From contig JADKBR010000005.1 of the NCBI GenBank assembly GCA_016714975.1, positions 248,001 through 312,000 of the forward strand: a stretch of DNA of 64,000 nt, given 5' to 3'. Positions 1 to 8,752 of the stretch are shown here, one piece after another. A program made the position numbers and the translations under genes. Under the pieces are notes generated by a model. That model was not told the DNA's origin and searched no databases. It saw only the letters and a program-made list of their open reading frames with translations. The stretch comes from Candidatus Dechloromonas phosphorivorans. GTDB lineage: Bacteria > Pseudomonadota > Gammaproteobacteria > Burkholderiales > Rhodocyclaceae. Position 1 is the first letter of the stretch. Every line of letters starts with the position of its first letter.

Positions 1-419
1 TGAAGCGCCGGATGGAAGTTCGTGGAACAGTCCGCGATGTGACCGTCTACGACGATTTTGCGCACCATCCCACCGCGATTGCGACAACCGTGGCCGGGCT
101 AAGGCGCAAGGTTGGGCCGGCGCGCATCATCGCCGTGGTCGAGCCACGTTCCAACACGATGAAGCTGGGCTCGATGAAGGCCGAGCTTCCAGGCAGTCTG
201 GCCGATGCCGATGCTGTCTTCTGCTATGGCGCTAACCTCGGCTGGAATGCCCAGGAGGTGCTGGCGCCTATGGGCGCCAAGGCAATCGTCGAGGTCGATT
301 TTCACAACCTGGTAAGCAAGATTATCGCCAAGGCCCGTGCCGGTGACCACATTCTGGTGATGAGCAACGGCGGGTTCGGCGGTATTCACGGCAAGCTGCT
401 AGCCGCGCTGGCCGAATGA
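1..419 (+). CDS. mpl: UDP-N-acetylmuramate:tripeptide ligase Mpl, C-terminal part (5' end outside window)
   Basis: This is the 3' end of a Mur-ligase family gene. The frame is open from the first base and ends at a TGA at 417-419. The visible part begins KRRMEVRG and contains the Mur ligase C-terminal motif YDDFAHHPTAI (near residues 13-23 from the internal Met at 12), then VVEPRSNTMKLG and a closing VMSNGGFGGIH. This matches Mpl, which reattaches the recycled murein tripeptide to UDP-MurNAc in the cytoplasm, better than MurC. The ATP-binding and catalytic central domain lies upstream of the window. The next gene, maeB, is convergent. Confidence 0.9.
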   Translation, partial: KRRMEVRGTVRDVTVYDDFAHHPTAIATTVAGLRRKVGPARIIAVVEPRSNTMKLGSMKAELPGSLADADAVFCYGANLGWNAQEVLAPMGAKAIVEVDFHNLVSKIIAKARAGDHILVMSNGGFGGIHGKLLAALAE

Positions 420-479
420 ACGTCCGGCGACTCGCCGTGTGCTAAGCGATCACCCCCGCCAAGATCGGCAAACTGTGTA

Positions 480-2756
480 TCAGCGCTCCAGAGACTCGAC
501 GACGGCCAACGCGGTCATATTGACCAGTCGACGGACCGTCGATGTTGAGGTCAGGACATGAACCGGCCGGGCCGCGCCAAGCAGAATCGGGCCAATAGTC
601 ACGCCTTCGCCGGCGGTCATCTTGAGCAGATTGTAGGCGATGTTCGCGGCATCGATATTCGGCATGATCAACAGGTTTGCCTCGCCCATGAGCGGTGATT
701 CGGGGTGTGCTTCATGGCGAATGTCTTCCGACAGTGCGGAGTCACCGTGCATTTCACCGTCGATTTCGAGCTCATCGGATGACATGGCGGGCAGCAGTGC
801 CGCGGCACGGCTCATCTTGCGCGCAGATTCCGATGAGCCGGAACCGAAGTTCGAGTGTGAGAGCAGCGCGACCTTGGGATGGATACCAAAACGCCTGACC
901 TGGTCGGCGGCCATCATCGCCATTTCGGCCACCTCCTCTGCGCTCGGATTCTCGTTGATATGCGTGTCGCAGATGAACAGCGAGCGACCCGGCAGCATCA
1001 GGTAGTTCATCGCTGCCAGGGTATGGACCCCCTGGCGCTTGCCGATGACCTGGCTGATCACACCCAGCTGATGGCTGTACTGGCCGGTCATGCCACACAG
1101 CAGGCCATCCGCGTAACCAAGCTTGAGCAGCATCGCGCCGATGAGCGTTGGCTTGCGCCGCATGGCTTCCTTGGCCAGCGCCGGCGTGATGCCGCGGCGG
1201 ACCATCAGCTTGTGATACGCCGTCCAGCATTCGCGATAACGCTCGTCGGATTCCGGATTTACAATATCGAAATCGACGCCGGGCCTGATCCGCAGGTTGG
1301 CTTTCTCCAGGCGGCGCTCGATGACGGAAGGCCGGCCAATCAGGATGGGCCGGGCAAACCGCTCCTCGACCACTATCTGAGCGGCACGCAGCACGCGCTC
1401 GTCTTCACCCTCGGCGTAAATGATGCGCTTTCCTCGCGCCTGCCGAGCAGCCTGGAAGATGGCGCGCATGCCAACACCGGTGTGATAGACAAACTCGGAC
1501 AGCCTGGCCCTGTAGGCATTCCAGTCGCTGATTGGTCGGGTGGCGACCCCGGAAGCGATCGCAGCCTGCGCGACAGCAGGTGCGATCTTGACGATCAGGC
1601 GCGGGTCGAAAGGCTTGGGAATGAGATATTCCGGGCCGAAGGACAACTCGTGCCCCGGGTATGCCATGGCCACCTCGTCGGTGACTTCAGCCTCGGCCAG
1701 TTCGGCGATGGCCCGGACGCTGGCCATCTTCATTTCCTCGGTGATTCGGGTAGCGCCAACATCGAGCGCGCCGCGGAAGATGAAGGGAAAGCAGAGCACG
1801 TTGTTGACCTGGTTCACGTAGTCGGAACGGCCGGTCGCGATGATGACGTCCGGGCGTACCTCACGTGCGAGTTCCGGCATGATTTCCGGGGTCGGGTTGG
1901 CCAGCGCGAAAACCATCGGCTTTTCGGCCATGCTGGCCACCATCTCCTGCTTCAGAACGCCAGCGGCGGAAAGGCCGAGGAAGATGTCGGCGCCGACCAT
2001 CGCATCACCCAGTGTGCGCTCAGCGGTTTCGCGTGCATAGCGCGCCTTGGTGGCTTCCATATTGGCTTCGCGGCCGTGGTAGATCACACCCTTGGAGTCG
2101 CAGACTGTGATGTTCTCGCGCCTGACACCGAGCTGGCTCCACAGGTTGAGACAGGAAATCGCGGCGGCGCCGGCGCCCGAACAGACAACCTTGATTTCGT
2201 CGATCTTCTTGCCGACAACCTTCAGGCCGTTCAGCATGGCCGCCGCGGAAATGATCGCCGTACCGTGCTGGTCGTCGTGGAAGACTGGAATGTTCATCCG
2301 CTCCTTGAGCTTCTCCTCGATGTAGAAGCACTCGGGCGCCTTGATGTCTTCCAGGTTGACACCGCCCAGGGTCGGCTCCATCGCCGCGATGATGTCGACC
2401 AACTTGTCCGGGTCGTTCTCGGCTAGTTCGATATCGAAGACATCGATGCCGGCAAATTTCTTGAACAGACAGGCCTTGCCTTCCATCACCGGCTTGGCCG
2501 CCAGCGGCCCGATGTTTCCCAGGCCAAGGACGGCGGTGCCGTTGGTGATGACGCCGACGAGGTTGGCGCGCGAAGTATAGTCGGCCGCCGTTGCCGGATC
2601 CTCGGCGATCGCGTCGCAGGCGGCAGCAACACCCGGCGAGTAGGCCAGCGCGAGATCACGCTGGTTGGTCAGGGTCTTCGTGGGACAGACAGAGATCTTG
2701 CCAGGGGTCGGCAGGCGATGATATTCAAGCGCGGCATCGCGCAGATCCTTTTCCAC
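480..2756 (-). CDS. maeB: NADP-dependent malic enzyme with C-terminal phosphotransacetylase-like domain
   Basis: The 758-residue protein has the two-part MaeB layout. Residues about 1-430 are malic enzyme, with LALAYSPGVA, the metal/substrate segment FHDDQHGTAI and the nucleotide-binding segment VVCSGAGAAAISC. Residues about 430-758 are a phosphate acetyl/butyryl-transferase-like domain that is usually regulatory. It decarboxylates malate to pyruvate with NADPH formation. The start is a GTG at 2756 because AAGGAG lies about five bases upstream. No operon partner overlaps it; the receptor pseudogene on the same strand ends about 90 bases downstream of its own stop and the two are probably separate units. 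Confidence 0.95.
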   Translation of the reverse strand: MEKDLRDAALEYHRLPTPGKISVCPTKTLTNQRDLALAYSPGVAAACDAIAEDPATAADYTSRANLVGVITNGTAVLGLGNIGPLAAKPVMEGKACLFKKFAGIDVFDIELAENDPDKLVDIIAAMEPTLGGVNLEDIKAPECFYIEEKLKERMNIPVFHDDQHGTAIISAAAMLNGLKVVGKKIDEIKVVCSGAGAAAISCLNLWSQLGVRRENITVCDSKGVIYHGREANMEATKARYARETAERTLGDAMVGADIFLGLSAAGVLKQEMVASMAEKPMVFALANPTPEIMPELAREVRPDVIIATGRSDYVNQVNNVLCFPFIFRGALDVGATRITEEMKMASVRAIAELAEAEVTDEVAMAYPGHELSFGPEYLIPKPFDPRLIVKIAPAVAQAAIASGVATRPISDWNAYRARLSEFVYHTGVGMRAIFQAARQARGKRIIYAEGEDERVLRAAQIVVEERFARPILIGRPSVIERRLEKANLRIRPGVDFDIVNPESDERYRECWTAYHKLMVRRGITPALAKEAMRRKPTLIGAMLLKLGYADGLLCGMTGQYSHQLGVISQVIGKRQGVHTLAAMNYLMLPGRSLFICDTHINENPSAEEVAEMAMMAADQVRRFGIHPKVALLSHSNFGSGSSESARKMSRAAALLPAMSSDELEIDGEMHGDSALSEDIRHEAHPESPLMGEANLLIMPNIDAANIAYNLLKMTAGEGVTIGPILLGAARPVHVLTSTSTVRRLVNMTALAVVESLER

Positions 2757-2848
2757 GGACTCTCCTTCGAGTTTCTGCTACTGGGCTAGGCCCGACAGGT
2801 TACCGGAAAGACTTCAGCGCGGCAAAGCGTAATTATGAGTTTCCCGGT

Positions 2849-4842
2849 TCAGAAACGATGCGCGAAGGTCATCCTGACGGTTCGCGGCTCAGCCGGATGA
2901 ATGTGGCGATCGAAAACCGGCGATGATTCATTCGGCAGTTGCGAGTCATACCAGTATTCGATGTTACTTACGTCACTGTTGAACAGGTTGCACACATCGA
3001 AGGAAAGCCGGGTCCGGGAACTCAGTCGGTAACCGGCACGAAAGTTGGTCATCGATGATGATGCCGACATTGGCGGTAGTCTGAATTGCGCCGGGAATGT
3101 ACTTGCCCACCGGGTCGGCGTCGGTGAATTGAGCGTGCGACCAGGCAAGAGCTGCATCGAACGCCAGCCAGTCGGTTGGCAGATAAAGAGTGTTCCACTC
3201 CGCGCCATAGCGGCGCGACGGCCGCGACGCTTCGGTCGTGCCGGCGTCGCCAACGAAGAGCAGTTCGGAATCGGACGTGAGTTGCCAAAGAGCCAAGGTG
3301 GTCTGCCAGCCAGCAACTGGCTCGCTGCGAACGCCGGCTTCATACCCAGTCGTCCTGACCAGCGGCTGCACCGGATCAGCGCGGGTCACGCCATCGGCCG
3401 GATCGACACTGATCGTCGTGCCGCGGGCATCGTTCGAATGAAAGCCCTGGCCGTAGTTCAGGTAGAACTCGGTCTTTCGCCACGGCCCGAAGATCATCGA
3501 GAGCTTCGGGGTCAGCATCTGATCGCTGACCTTTCCGGAATTGTCGGGTAAATTGGCGTCGACCGTGAAGTCGTAAGCCTCGCCGCGGAGACCCGTGACG
3601 GTCCGGAACCAGGAGGTCCAACGCGTTTCGTTCTGGGCCCAGAGCGAGAGATTGCGTTGCGTAACACGGTCTTCGCGCACGGTGTTCCAGGTATTGCGGT
3701 TGGCCGTGTTGTATAGACCGACCGGGCGTATCCGGTCGATACGGCCGAGGACACCAAATGAGTTCTCCACGTCGAATCCGCCCCAGCGGTCGAAGAAGGC
3801 CTGCGATGCAGTGAAACCGCCCGCCTGACGCTGCTCTGACTGCTTGAACTGGTCGCCGGTATTGCAGTTGCCACTGGCGGCAAGATCGCTCAGGCAATAC
3901 TGAAAATTGGACCACAGGTCGAGACCCGATTTCAGCCACCAGACGTTGGCCAGGGACTGGCTGTCGGAGCCGCGCCGCGACAAGTCGCCGGAGAGGCTGT
4001 AGCGGTGGGTTTCCCCACCGCTTGTCGGATCGAGTGTGCCGAAGTGGCTGATGTATCCGCTGTCGATCGCCCGCTTGGCAACATGGTCGGTTGATGTCCA
4101 GTCGCCGCGGTAGGCCATGCCGCTCACCGAGAAGCCATTGTCGCGGGTCCCCTGGCTGTAGCGCAGCACGCCGTTGAGCTTGCGGTAGTTCTCGGGAACT
4201 TCCCATGGGCCATCGTTTGTGAACAACTCCGCGGCATAGAGTAGATTCCCGGCGCCGACTTCGGGGGAGCCGGCGAACAGGGCGCGCGCATAGCGATTCT
4301 GGCCGACGGTTAGCTGCGCGAGTGTCCCGTCCACCTTGCGCAGATAGTCGATGCGCGCTACGCCGACCGAAGAGAAGTCCCCCTCGTCAGCGGAATAGTG
4401 TCCCTTGCGGTACCTGACGCGGTCGACCAGTTCAGGGATCAGGAAATTGAGGTCCGTATAGCCTTGCCCGTGCGCATGGGTTGGCATATTGACCGGGATG
4501 CCGGCAACGTAGGTGGCGAAATCGATTCCGTGATCGAGATTGAAGCCGCGCAGGAAATACTGGTTTGCCTTGCCATCACCTGCGTGCTGCGTAACGATCA
4601 ACCCGGGTACCATCTCCAGCACTTCGCCTAGCCGCTACAGGGGAACGCCAAAGACGCTGGCCGGAAACGATTCCCTCGCTGCCAGCCATCGCCAACCCCA
4701 ACCCCTCCAGATTTCCAACTGGGTGCGAACTTCCACCAGTAGACAACTGGATCAAATCCAGAGCTGCGATAGTGCCCGTTGCCACGAGCAACCATGAGCA
4801 AATCATGGCCTTTTTCAAATTGCATGCGGGAAGTTCCACCAA
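2849..4842 (-). pseudogene. Decayed TonB-dependent outer-membrane receptor, probably for nickel or cobalt
   Basis: Most of a TonB receptor is readable, but in pieces. A signal-peptide-like start (KKAMICSWLLVATG, Met at 4806) and AMAGSEGIVS are in one frame. ASVFGVPL, an in-frame TAG at 4635-4637, then EVLEMVPGLIVTQHAGDG, QYFLRGFNLDHG and about 530 residues of beta-barrel follow in a second frame. Near 3050 the frame changes again to TNFRAGYRLSSRTRLSFD...NLFNSD and the terminal MTFAHRF, ending in the aromatic residue typical of barrels. Compared with the usual order in this family, a segment of roughly 20-35 residues before NFRAGYR also seems lost. At least three lesions make a functional product unlikely. 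It follows the NiCoT permease immediately and probably shared its NikR-controlled transcript. Confidence 0.8.
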
Positions 4843-5652
4843 TCAAGCCTTCGCCGGACGACGGGTCAGCCGCACCGCCCCAAGAAAACTGACAGCAATG
4901 ATCGCCACCAGCAGAAAGCCGAAGGTCAGTTCCTTGCCTTCGCTCCAGTCACTGACTGCCGGCGAGAGCATTCGCGCGATGCCAAAGCCGGCGACCAGCA
5001 GGCTGATGCTGGAAATCGCCAGCGCCATGACCCGCGAGGCCACCAGCGCGACCTGATCGGCACGGGCAATCAGGCGGGCGATCCATAGACCGTTGATGCC
5101 GTCGGTCAGCAACATGCCGAGCATGAACAACAGTGCCAGCGCCAATGCATCCTGCCAGCCACCGAACTGCGTGGCGGTCAGCGCGAAAAAGGCCGCCTGG
5201 GAAAGGGTGTCGAAGGAGAGGGCGAACAGCGCGCCGACCAGAGCGACAAGCAGCGGATGGGAGACGTGACCCAATTTGCCGAGCAGTTTTCCCTTGAGGC
5301 CGACCGACTGCACGATCTCGTCCGGCCCGGCGCGTAGGGCCGCAACAAGATTGAGACTTCCGAGCGCGACCAGGAAGCCGATGGAAATCAGCGAACCCAG
5401 CGTGCCGAACCACTCCGGGACTTCCCACTGGCCGGCGATGGCCGAAACCCCCAGTGCGATCGCCATCACCACAGCGCCATGACCGAGCGAAAAAAGCGTG
5501 CCGCAATAGCGGGCAAGACGTGGCTTGTTGCGTGCGTTGTAGCGAGTCAGGCCGTCGATGGTGGCCAGATGGTCGGCATCGAAGCCGTGCTTCATTCCGA
5601 GCACGAAGGTCAGGATGAGCAGCGACAGCCAGTCGGTGGGCAGGGTTTCCAT
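4843..5652 (-). CDS. NiCoT family nickel/cobalt permease (HoxN/NixA type)
   Basis: This integral inner-membrane protein of about 269 residues takes up Ni2+ or Co2+. The signature metal-binding helix is present as HGFDADHLATID near residues 22-33. Two further family motifs follow, LFSLGHG and LSFDTLSQ, with eight or so hydrophobic helices. The ATG at 5652 (METLPTDW) is chosen; an in-frame TTG at 5688 would place the start inside the operator. There is no strong ribosome site, which is odd. The NikR-like palindrome directly upstream and nikR nearby indicate repression by nickel. The metal could still be cobalt, since a cobalamin locus lies close by. Confidence 0.9.
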   Translation of the reverse strand: METLPTDWLSLLILTFVLGMKHGFDADHLATIDGLTRYNARNKPRLARYCGTLFSLGHGAVVMAIALGVSAIAGQWEVPEWFGTLGSLISIGFLVALGSLNLVAALRAGPDEIVQSVGLKGKLLGKLGHVSHPLLVALVGALFALSFDTLSQAAFFALTATQFGGWQDALALALLFMLGMLLTDGINGLWIARLIARADQVALVASRVMALAISSISLLVAGFGIARMLSPAVSDWSEGKELTFGFLLVAIIAVSFLGAVRLTRRPAKA

Positions 5653-5657
5653 GGCAT

Positions 5658-5688
5658 TTGTATGATGTTTTTGACAATCGTCATACAA
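5658..5688. promoter_or_regulatory. NikR-like operator (inverted repeat TTGTATGA-N15-TCATACAA)
   Basis: A perfect 8-bp inverted repeat, TTGTATGA at 5658-5665 and TCATACAA at 5681-5688, contains the GTATGA/TCATAC half-sites of the Escherichia coli NikR operator. The spacer here is 15 bases rather than the classical 16. It sits just before the NiCoT start codon, and nikR is encoded about 1.5 kb away, so binding would directly block transcription or translation of the permease and the receptor behind it. Assignment to NikR is inference from the half-site match and the context. Confidence 0.75.
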
Positions 5689-5847
5689 GTCGCGCTCAAA
5701 AGCAACTCGTCACACGCATTCCTTCCGGGTGACCAAACCCCCATACTCCCGTCAGCGGCGGGACGGGGCAACCTGGGGGCAGGTGTGCCGACGATGATGG
5801 GTACCCCACCGGGTGTCCCACCAGACTATCGATCGATCACCAACTGG

Positions 5848-7194
5848 TTACTGGCTCTGCACCGGCAAGGAAAGAATGAACGTCGCTCCGCCGCTCGCCT
5901 CATTGCTGGCTGTCAGCTTGCCGCCATGGCGTTCGACGATCGTGTAGCTTATCGACAAGCCGAGCCCGGTCCCCTGCCCGACCGGCTTGGTGGTGAAGAA
6001 GGGCTCGAACAGGTGACCCAGATCGCTGTCGGAAATCCCCGGGCCGTTGTCGGCAAAGCGCAGTCTTACCATCCCGTCCGCCACCGTCCCCGAAATGCGA
6101 AGCCGCGCATCGTCCCGGGAGGCCATGGCATCACAGGCGTTCTGCACCAGATTCATGGCCACCTGCTGCAATTGTCCGGAGGAACCGGTGCACCGCAAAT
6201 CGGAGGGCAAATCGACGTCGACCGCAACTTTCGCCGAGGCGCTCTGCACCACCCAGCGCACCGAGCGTTCAATAACCTCGTTGATATTCACCTGCTCCGG
6301 CATCATCTTGTCGACAGCGGCGAATCGTTTCAGCGCGTCGACGATGTCGCGGGTGCGCTCCGCGCCTTCAATCATGCCGTCGATCAATGCCGGCATGTCG
6401 GCGAGGATGCGCTCGATGCGAAGCGCGCGGCGCACCTCGCGCAAGGTTTCATCATCGGCGGCCACAGTGGCGTGCACCGCATCCAGATAGCCTTCAAGAC
6501 GTTGCGCATAACGTTTGAGCGACAGCACATTGCCCAGCACAAAGCTGATCGGGTTGTTTAACTCATGGGCTACGCCGGCCACCAGGCGGCCAAGCGAGAT
6601 CATTTTCTCGGCGTGCAGCAACTGGCCCTGCGTCCGTTTCAGGTCATCGTGCGCCTGGCGCAGAGCCTGATACGCCTTGCGCAGTTCGCCGACCGGGCGG
6701 CCGGTGACCACCATCCCCATCAGCTTCCCGGTCTGCGATAGGCGCGGCGTACAGTTCATCGATACCGGAACCGTCGACCCGTCGCCAGCACGCAGAAAGA
6801 ATTCCTGATCGTGCACGCCATCCTTGCCAAAGCGCGCAAAAACTTCCCGCGCCCGGGCTTGCTCGGTATTGTCGGCAAAGAGGTCGTAGAGCGGCCGTCC
6901 CTCCAGTTCGGCCGCGGTCTTGCCGGCAAAGTGGCAAAGCGAGGAATTCACTTCGACGATGACACCATGGCGATCGCAGGCAATGAGGATGTCCGACATC
7001 GCCGCCAGCACGCTCTCGATGAACTGCTGCGACTCTTCGAGCGCAGCGTTCTTTTCTTCGAGCGCCACTTCGTACTGAAGCAAGTCGTTGTAGACCTCAT
7101 CCATCCTCTGGATAACCTCGATCCACGCCTGCTCACCGAGCGCGGCCGAGTTCGGATCGAGCGGGTTGTCAGCGGGCAGGGCGGTAGTGGACAT
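5848..7194 (-). CDS. hupT: PAS-containing sensor histidine kinase, HupT/HoxJ type
   Basis: A cytoplasmic two-component kinase of about 448 residues with no membrane helices. A coiled-coil-like N-terminus (LEEKNAALEESQ) leads to a PAS domain (about 55-170), a dimerisation/phosphoacceptor helix with AGVAHELNNPISFVLGN (phosphorylated His near 210), and an HATPase domain with NLVQNACDAM, DNGPGI and GTGLGLSIS boxes. The long segment between H-box and ATPase and the ELNNPISFVLGN wording resemble HupT/HoxJ kinases that control uptake hydrogenase genes. It overlaps the end of nikR by 26 bases, which fits a nickel/hydrogenase theme, though no hydrogenase genes are in the window. The ATG at 7194 is preferred (GGGTGAAGAG upstream); an ATG at 7212 is possible. 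Confidence 0.8.
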   Translation of the reverse strand: MSTTALPADNPLDPNSAALGEQAWIEVIQRMDEVYNDLLQYEVALEEKNAALEESQQFIESVLAAMSDILIACDRHGVIVEVNSSLCHFAGKTAAELEGRPLYDLFADNTEQARAREVFARFGKDGVHDQEFFLRAGDGSTVPVSMNCTPRLSQTGKLMGMVVTGRPVGELRKAYQALRQAHDDLKRTQGQLLHAEKMISLGRLVAGVAHELNNPISFVLGNVLSLKRYAQRLEGYLDAVHATVAADDETLREVRRALRIERILADMPALIDGMIEGAERTRDIVDALKRFAAVDKMMPEQVNINEVIERSVRWVVQSASAKVAVDVDLPSDLRCTGSSGQLQQVAMNLVQNACDAMASRDDARLRISGTVADGMVRLRFADNGPGISDSDLGHLFEPFFTTKPVGQGTGLGLSISYTIVERHGGKLTASNEASGGATFILSLPVQSQ

Positions 7195-7633
7195 GCTCTT
7201 CACCCTGGTCATCGTGCGCGTGATGGTGCTCAGCCTGAAGCGCAATCAGATTGAGCTGGCCATGGCGCACGCCGCGCTCGGCCATCAGCGCCCCCGCGAA
7301 CTGGCGGACCTGCGTCGCCGGACCCTTGAGAATGACCGCTTCCAGGCAATTTTCGTGATCGAGATGGCTATGCATCGCCGCCACCGTCAAGTCGTGGTGA
7401 TCGTGCTGCATGCCGGTCAGCCGCTCGGCAAGCTCGCGCTCGTGGTGGTTGAATACGTAGGACAGGGTCGCGACGCAATGACCGGAGGGTGGATCATTCT
7501 GGATGTCGCTCTCGATGGCGCCCCGGATCAGGTCACGCACCGCTTCCGAGCGATTGCTGTAGCCGCGCGCTGCGATCAGTTCGTCGAACCCGCGCGCGAG
7601 CGATTCATCGAGTGAAATGGTGAAGCGTTCCAT
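7169..7633 (-). CDS. nikR: Nickel-responsive transcriptional regulator NikR
   Basis: 154 residues with an N-terminal ribbon-helix-helix DNA-binding domain (RFTISLDESL...RGYSNRSEAVRDLIR) and a C-terminal ACT-like nickel-binding domain. The high-affinity Ni ligands of E. coli NikR (His76, His87, His89, Cys95) align with His77, His88, His90 and Cys96 here, within AMHSHLDHENCLE. The tail is unusually His-rich (EHHHAHDD and HVH) compared with the usual 130-140 residue protein and may add weak metal sites. It is expected to repress nickel uptake genes when nickel is replete; a matching operator precedes the NiCoT gene at 5658-5688. Confidence 0.95.
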   Translation of the reverse strand: MERFTISLDESLARGFDELIAARGYSNRSEAVRDLIRGAIESDIQNDPPSGHCVATLSYVFNHHERELAERLTGMQHDHHDLTVAAMHSHLDHENCLEAVILKGPATQVRQFAGALMAERGVRHGQLNLIALQAEHHHAHDDQGEEHVHYRPAR

Positions 7634-8068
7634 GTCTGTCGTTCAGTGAGCGGCGCACATCAAATCGACGGGCTGCTCGGCGGGAGATCTGATGTTCATA
7701 TTCTGGTCGGTTGGCATCGCCACGGTGTCGCAAATCGTACAGTCAAGCGCACGAAGTTAGCCTGACGGGCAAAGTGGGTGACATGAAGCAAAATCTCTTG
7801 AGACGCTCATGATAAGCGCATCTTCCTGCGATGACGCAAAATGCCTGAAGCGCATGCAAGCGGGCCCGGGACGGCTGAACAGCGAACCGCAGCAACGATG
7901 CTCGACACCAGTTCTGCTGCGTGGTGATGGGCTGGTGGCAGCTTCTAACACCTGAAGCCACCATGAAGGAGCCCTCGGACAAGCCTTTTCTGATGGCGGA
8001 TTTCACTGGAACCAGCACTTCGAAGTCGAACTCGCGATGAGGGAATTGGCTCACCAACAGACTCCCTG
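7634..8068. other. 435-bp intergenic stretch, no convincing gene
   Basis: Between nikR and the DUF938 methyltransferase, both on the minus strand. Short open frames exist on the minus strand (7743-8072 and 7757-7951), but they have no recognisable domain, no good ribosome site and overlap each other. It probably carries the nikR promoter at its left end; no clear NikR palindrome was found there. The rest may be remnant sequence. Confidence 0.5.
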
Positions 8069-8707
8069 TCAATTGCGTCGCACAGCAAACCCTTGATCAG
8101 CGCCAAACTTTTGCCAGACCACGCAGCGGTTGTTGGACGGCATGGCGCGGTCCTCGACCAGTTCGAGCCCGGCCATTTCTGCCAGTCCGTTCACCTTCTC
8201 GAAGTCCCGGATTCCCTGGTGCGGCGCACTTTCCCTGAGCCGGAGATCGAAGGCCGCATTGCTCTCGCTGGTGAAGCGACCGCCGTAGTTGAAGGGGCCG
8301 TAAATGGCGACTTTGGCCTGGTCGGCGAGAACGTCCGCCAGCCCGGCGAAGAGGCGTTCGACGACCGCCCACGGCATGATGTGCAGCGTATTGGCGCTGA
8401 AGACCGCATCGTAGCGCCCCGCGGGCCACGCCCCGGTGACGTCGAGTTCGAGCGCTGGCGGGGTGTTGGCGAGAGCGGCCTCGTCCAGCCACGCTTTGAT
8501 TCCCGGCAGGTTTTCCGCGCGGTCGGAGGTTTGCCAGATCAGATGCGGCAGACGGGCGGCGAAAAAGATCGCGTGCTGGCCGGTTCCGCTGCCGATTTCC
8601 AGCACCGCGCGGCGGTCGCCGAAGTGATCGCGGAGTACTTCGAGAATCGGCTCGCGGTTCTTCTCGCTGGCGGGGGCGCAAGGCTTTTCCATGAACGGCA
8701 TTTTCAC
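8069..8707 (-). CDS. DUF938 family SAM-dependent methyltransferase
   Basis: 212 residues with a class I methyltransferase fold. The SAM-binding motif I is VLEIGSGTGQHAIFFA (about 35-50), followed by an acidic loop and ELDVTGAWP. The conserved SNTLHIMPW motif near residue 108 is typical of DUF938. The N-terminal CAPASEKNREPIL is also characteristic. Its substrate is unknown. It is transcribed in the same direction as cobT-cobS and starts 45 bases after cobS ends, so it may be read from the B12-riboswitch transcript, but it has no known cobalamin role. Confidence 0.85.
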   Translation of the reverse strand: MKMPFMEKPCAPASEKNREPILEVLRDHFGDRRAVLEIGSGTGQHAIFFAARLPHLIWQTSDRAENLPGIKAWLDEAALANTPPALELDVTGAWPAGRYDAVFSANTLHIMPWAVVERLFAGLADVLADQAKVAIYGPFNYGGRFTSESNAAFDLRLRESAPHQGIRDFEKVNGLAEMAGLELVEDRAMPSNNRCVVWQKFGADQGFAVRRN

Positions 8708-8752
8708 TGACAGGTGCCCAGTGTAGCGCCTGCATGACGCGCGTGGCCGGCT

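Noticed and set aside
879..2426. A 515-codon plus-strand frame antisense to maeB
   Set aside because: No domain content, and maeB is certain on the other strand.
7743..8072. A 109-codon minus-strand frame between nikR and DUF938
   Set aside because: No recognisable domain, poor start context and a competing frame in the same stretch; treated as non-coding.
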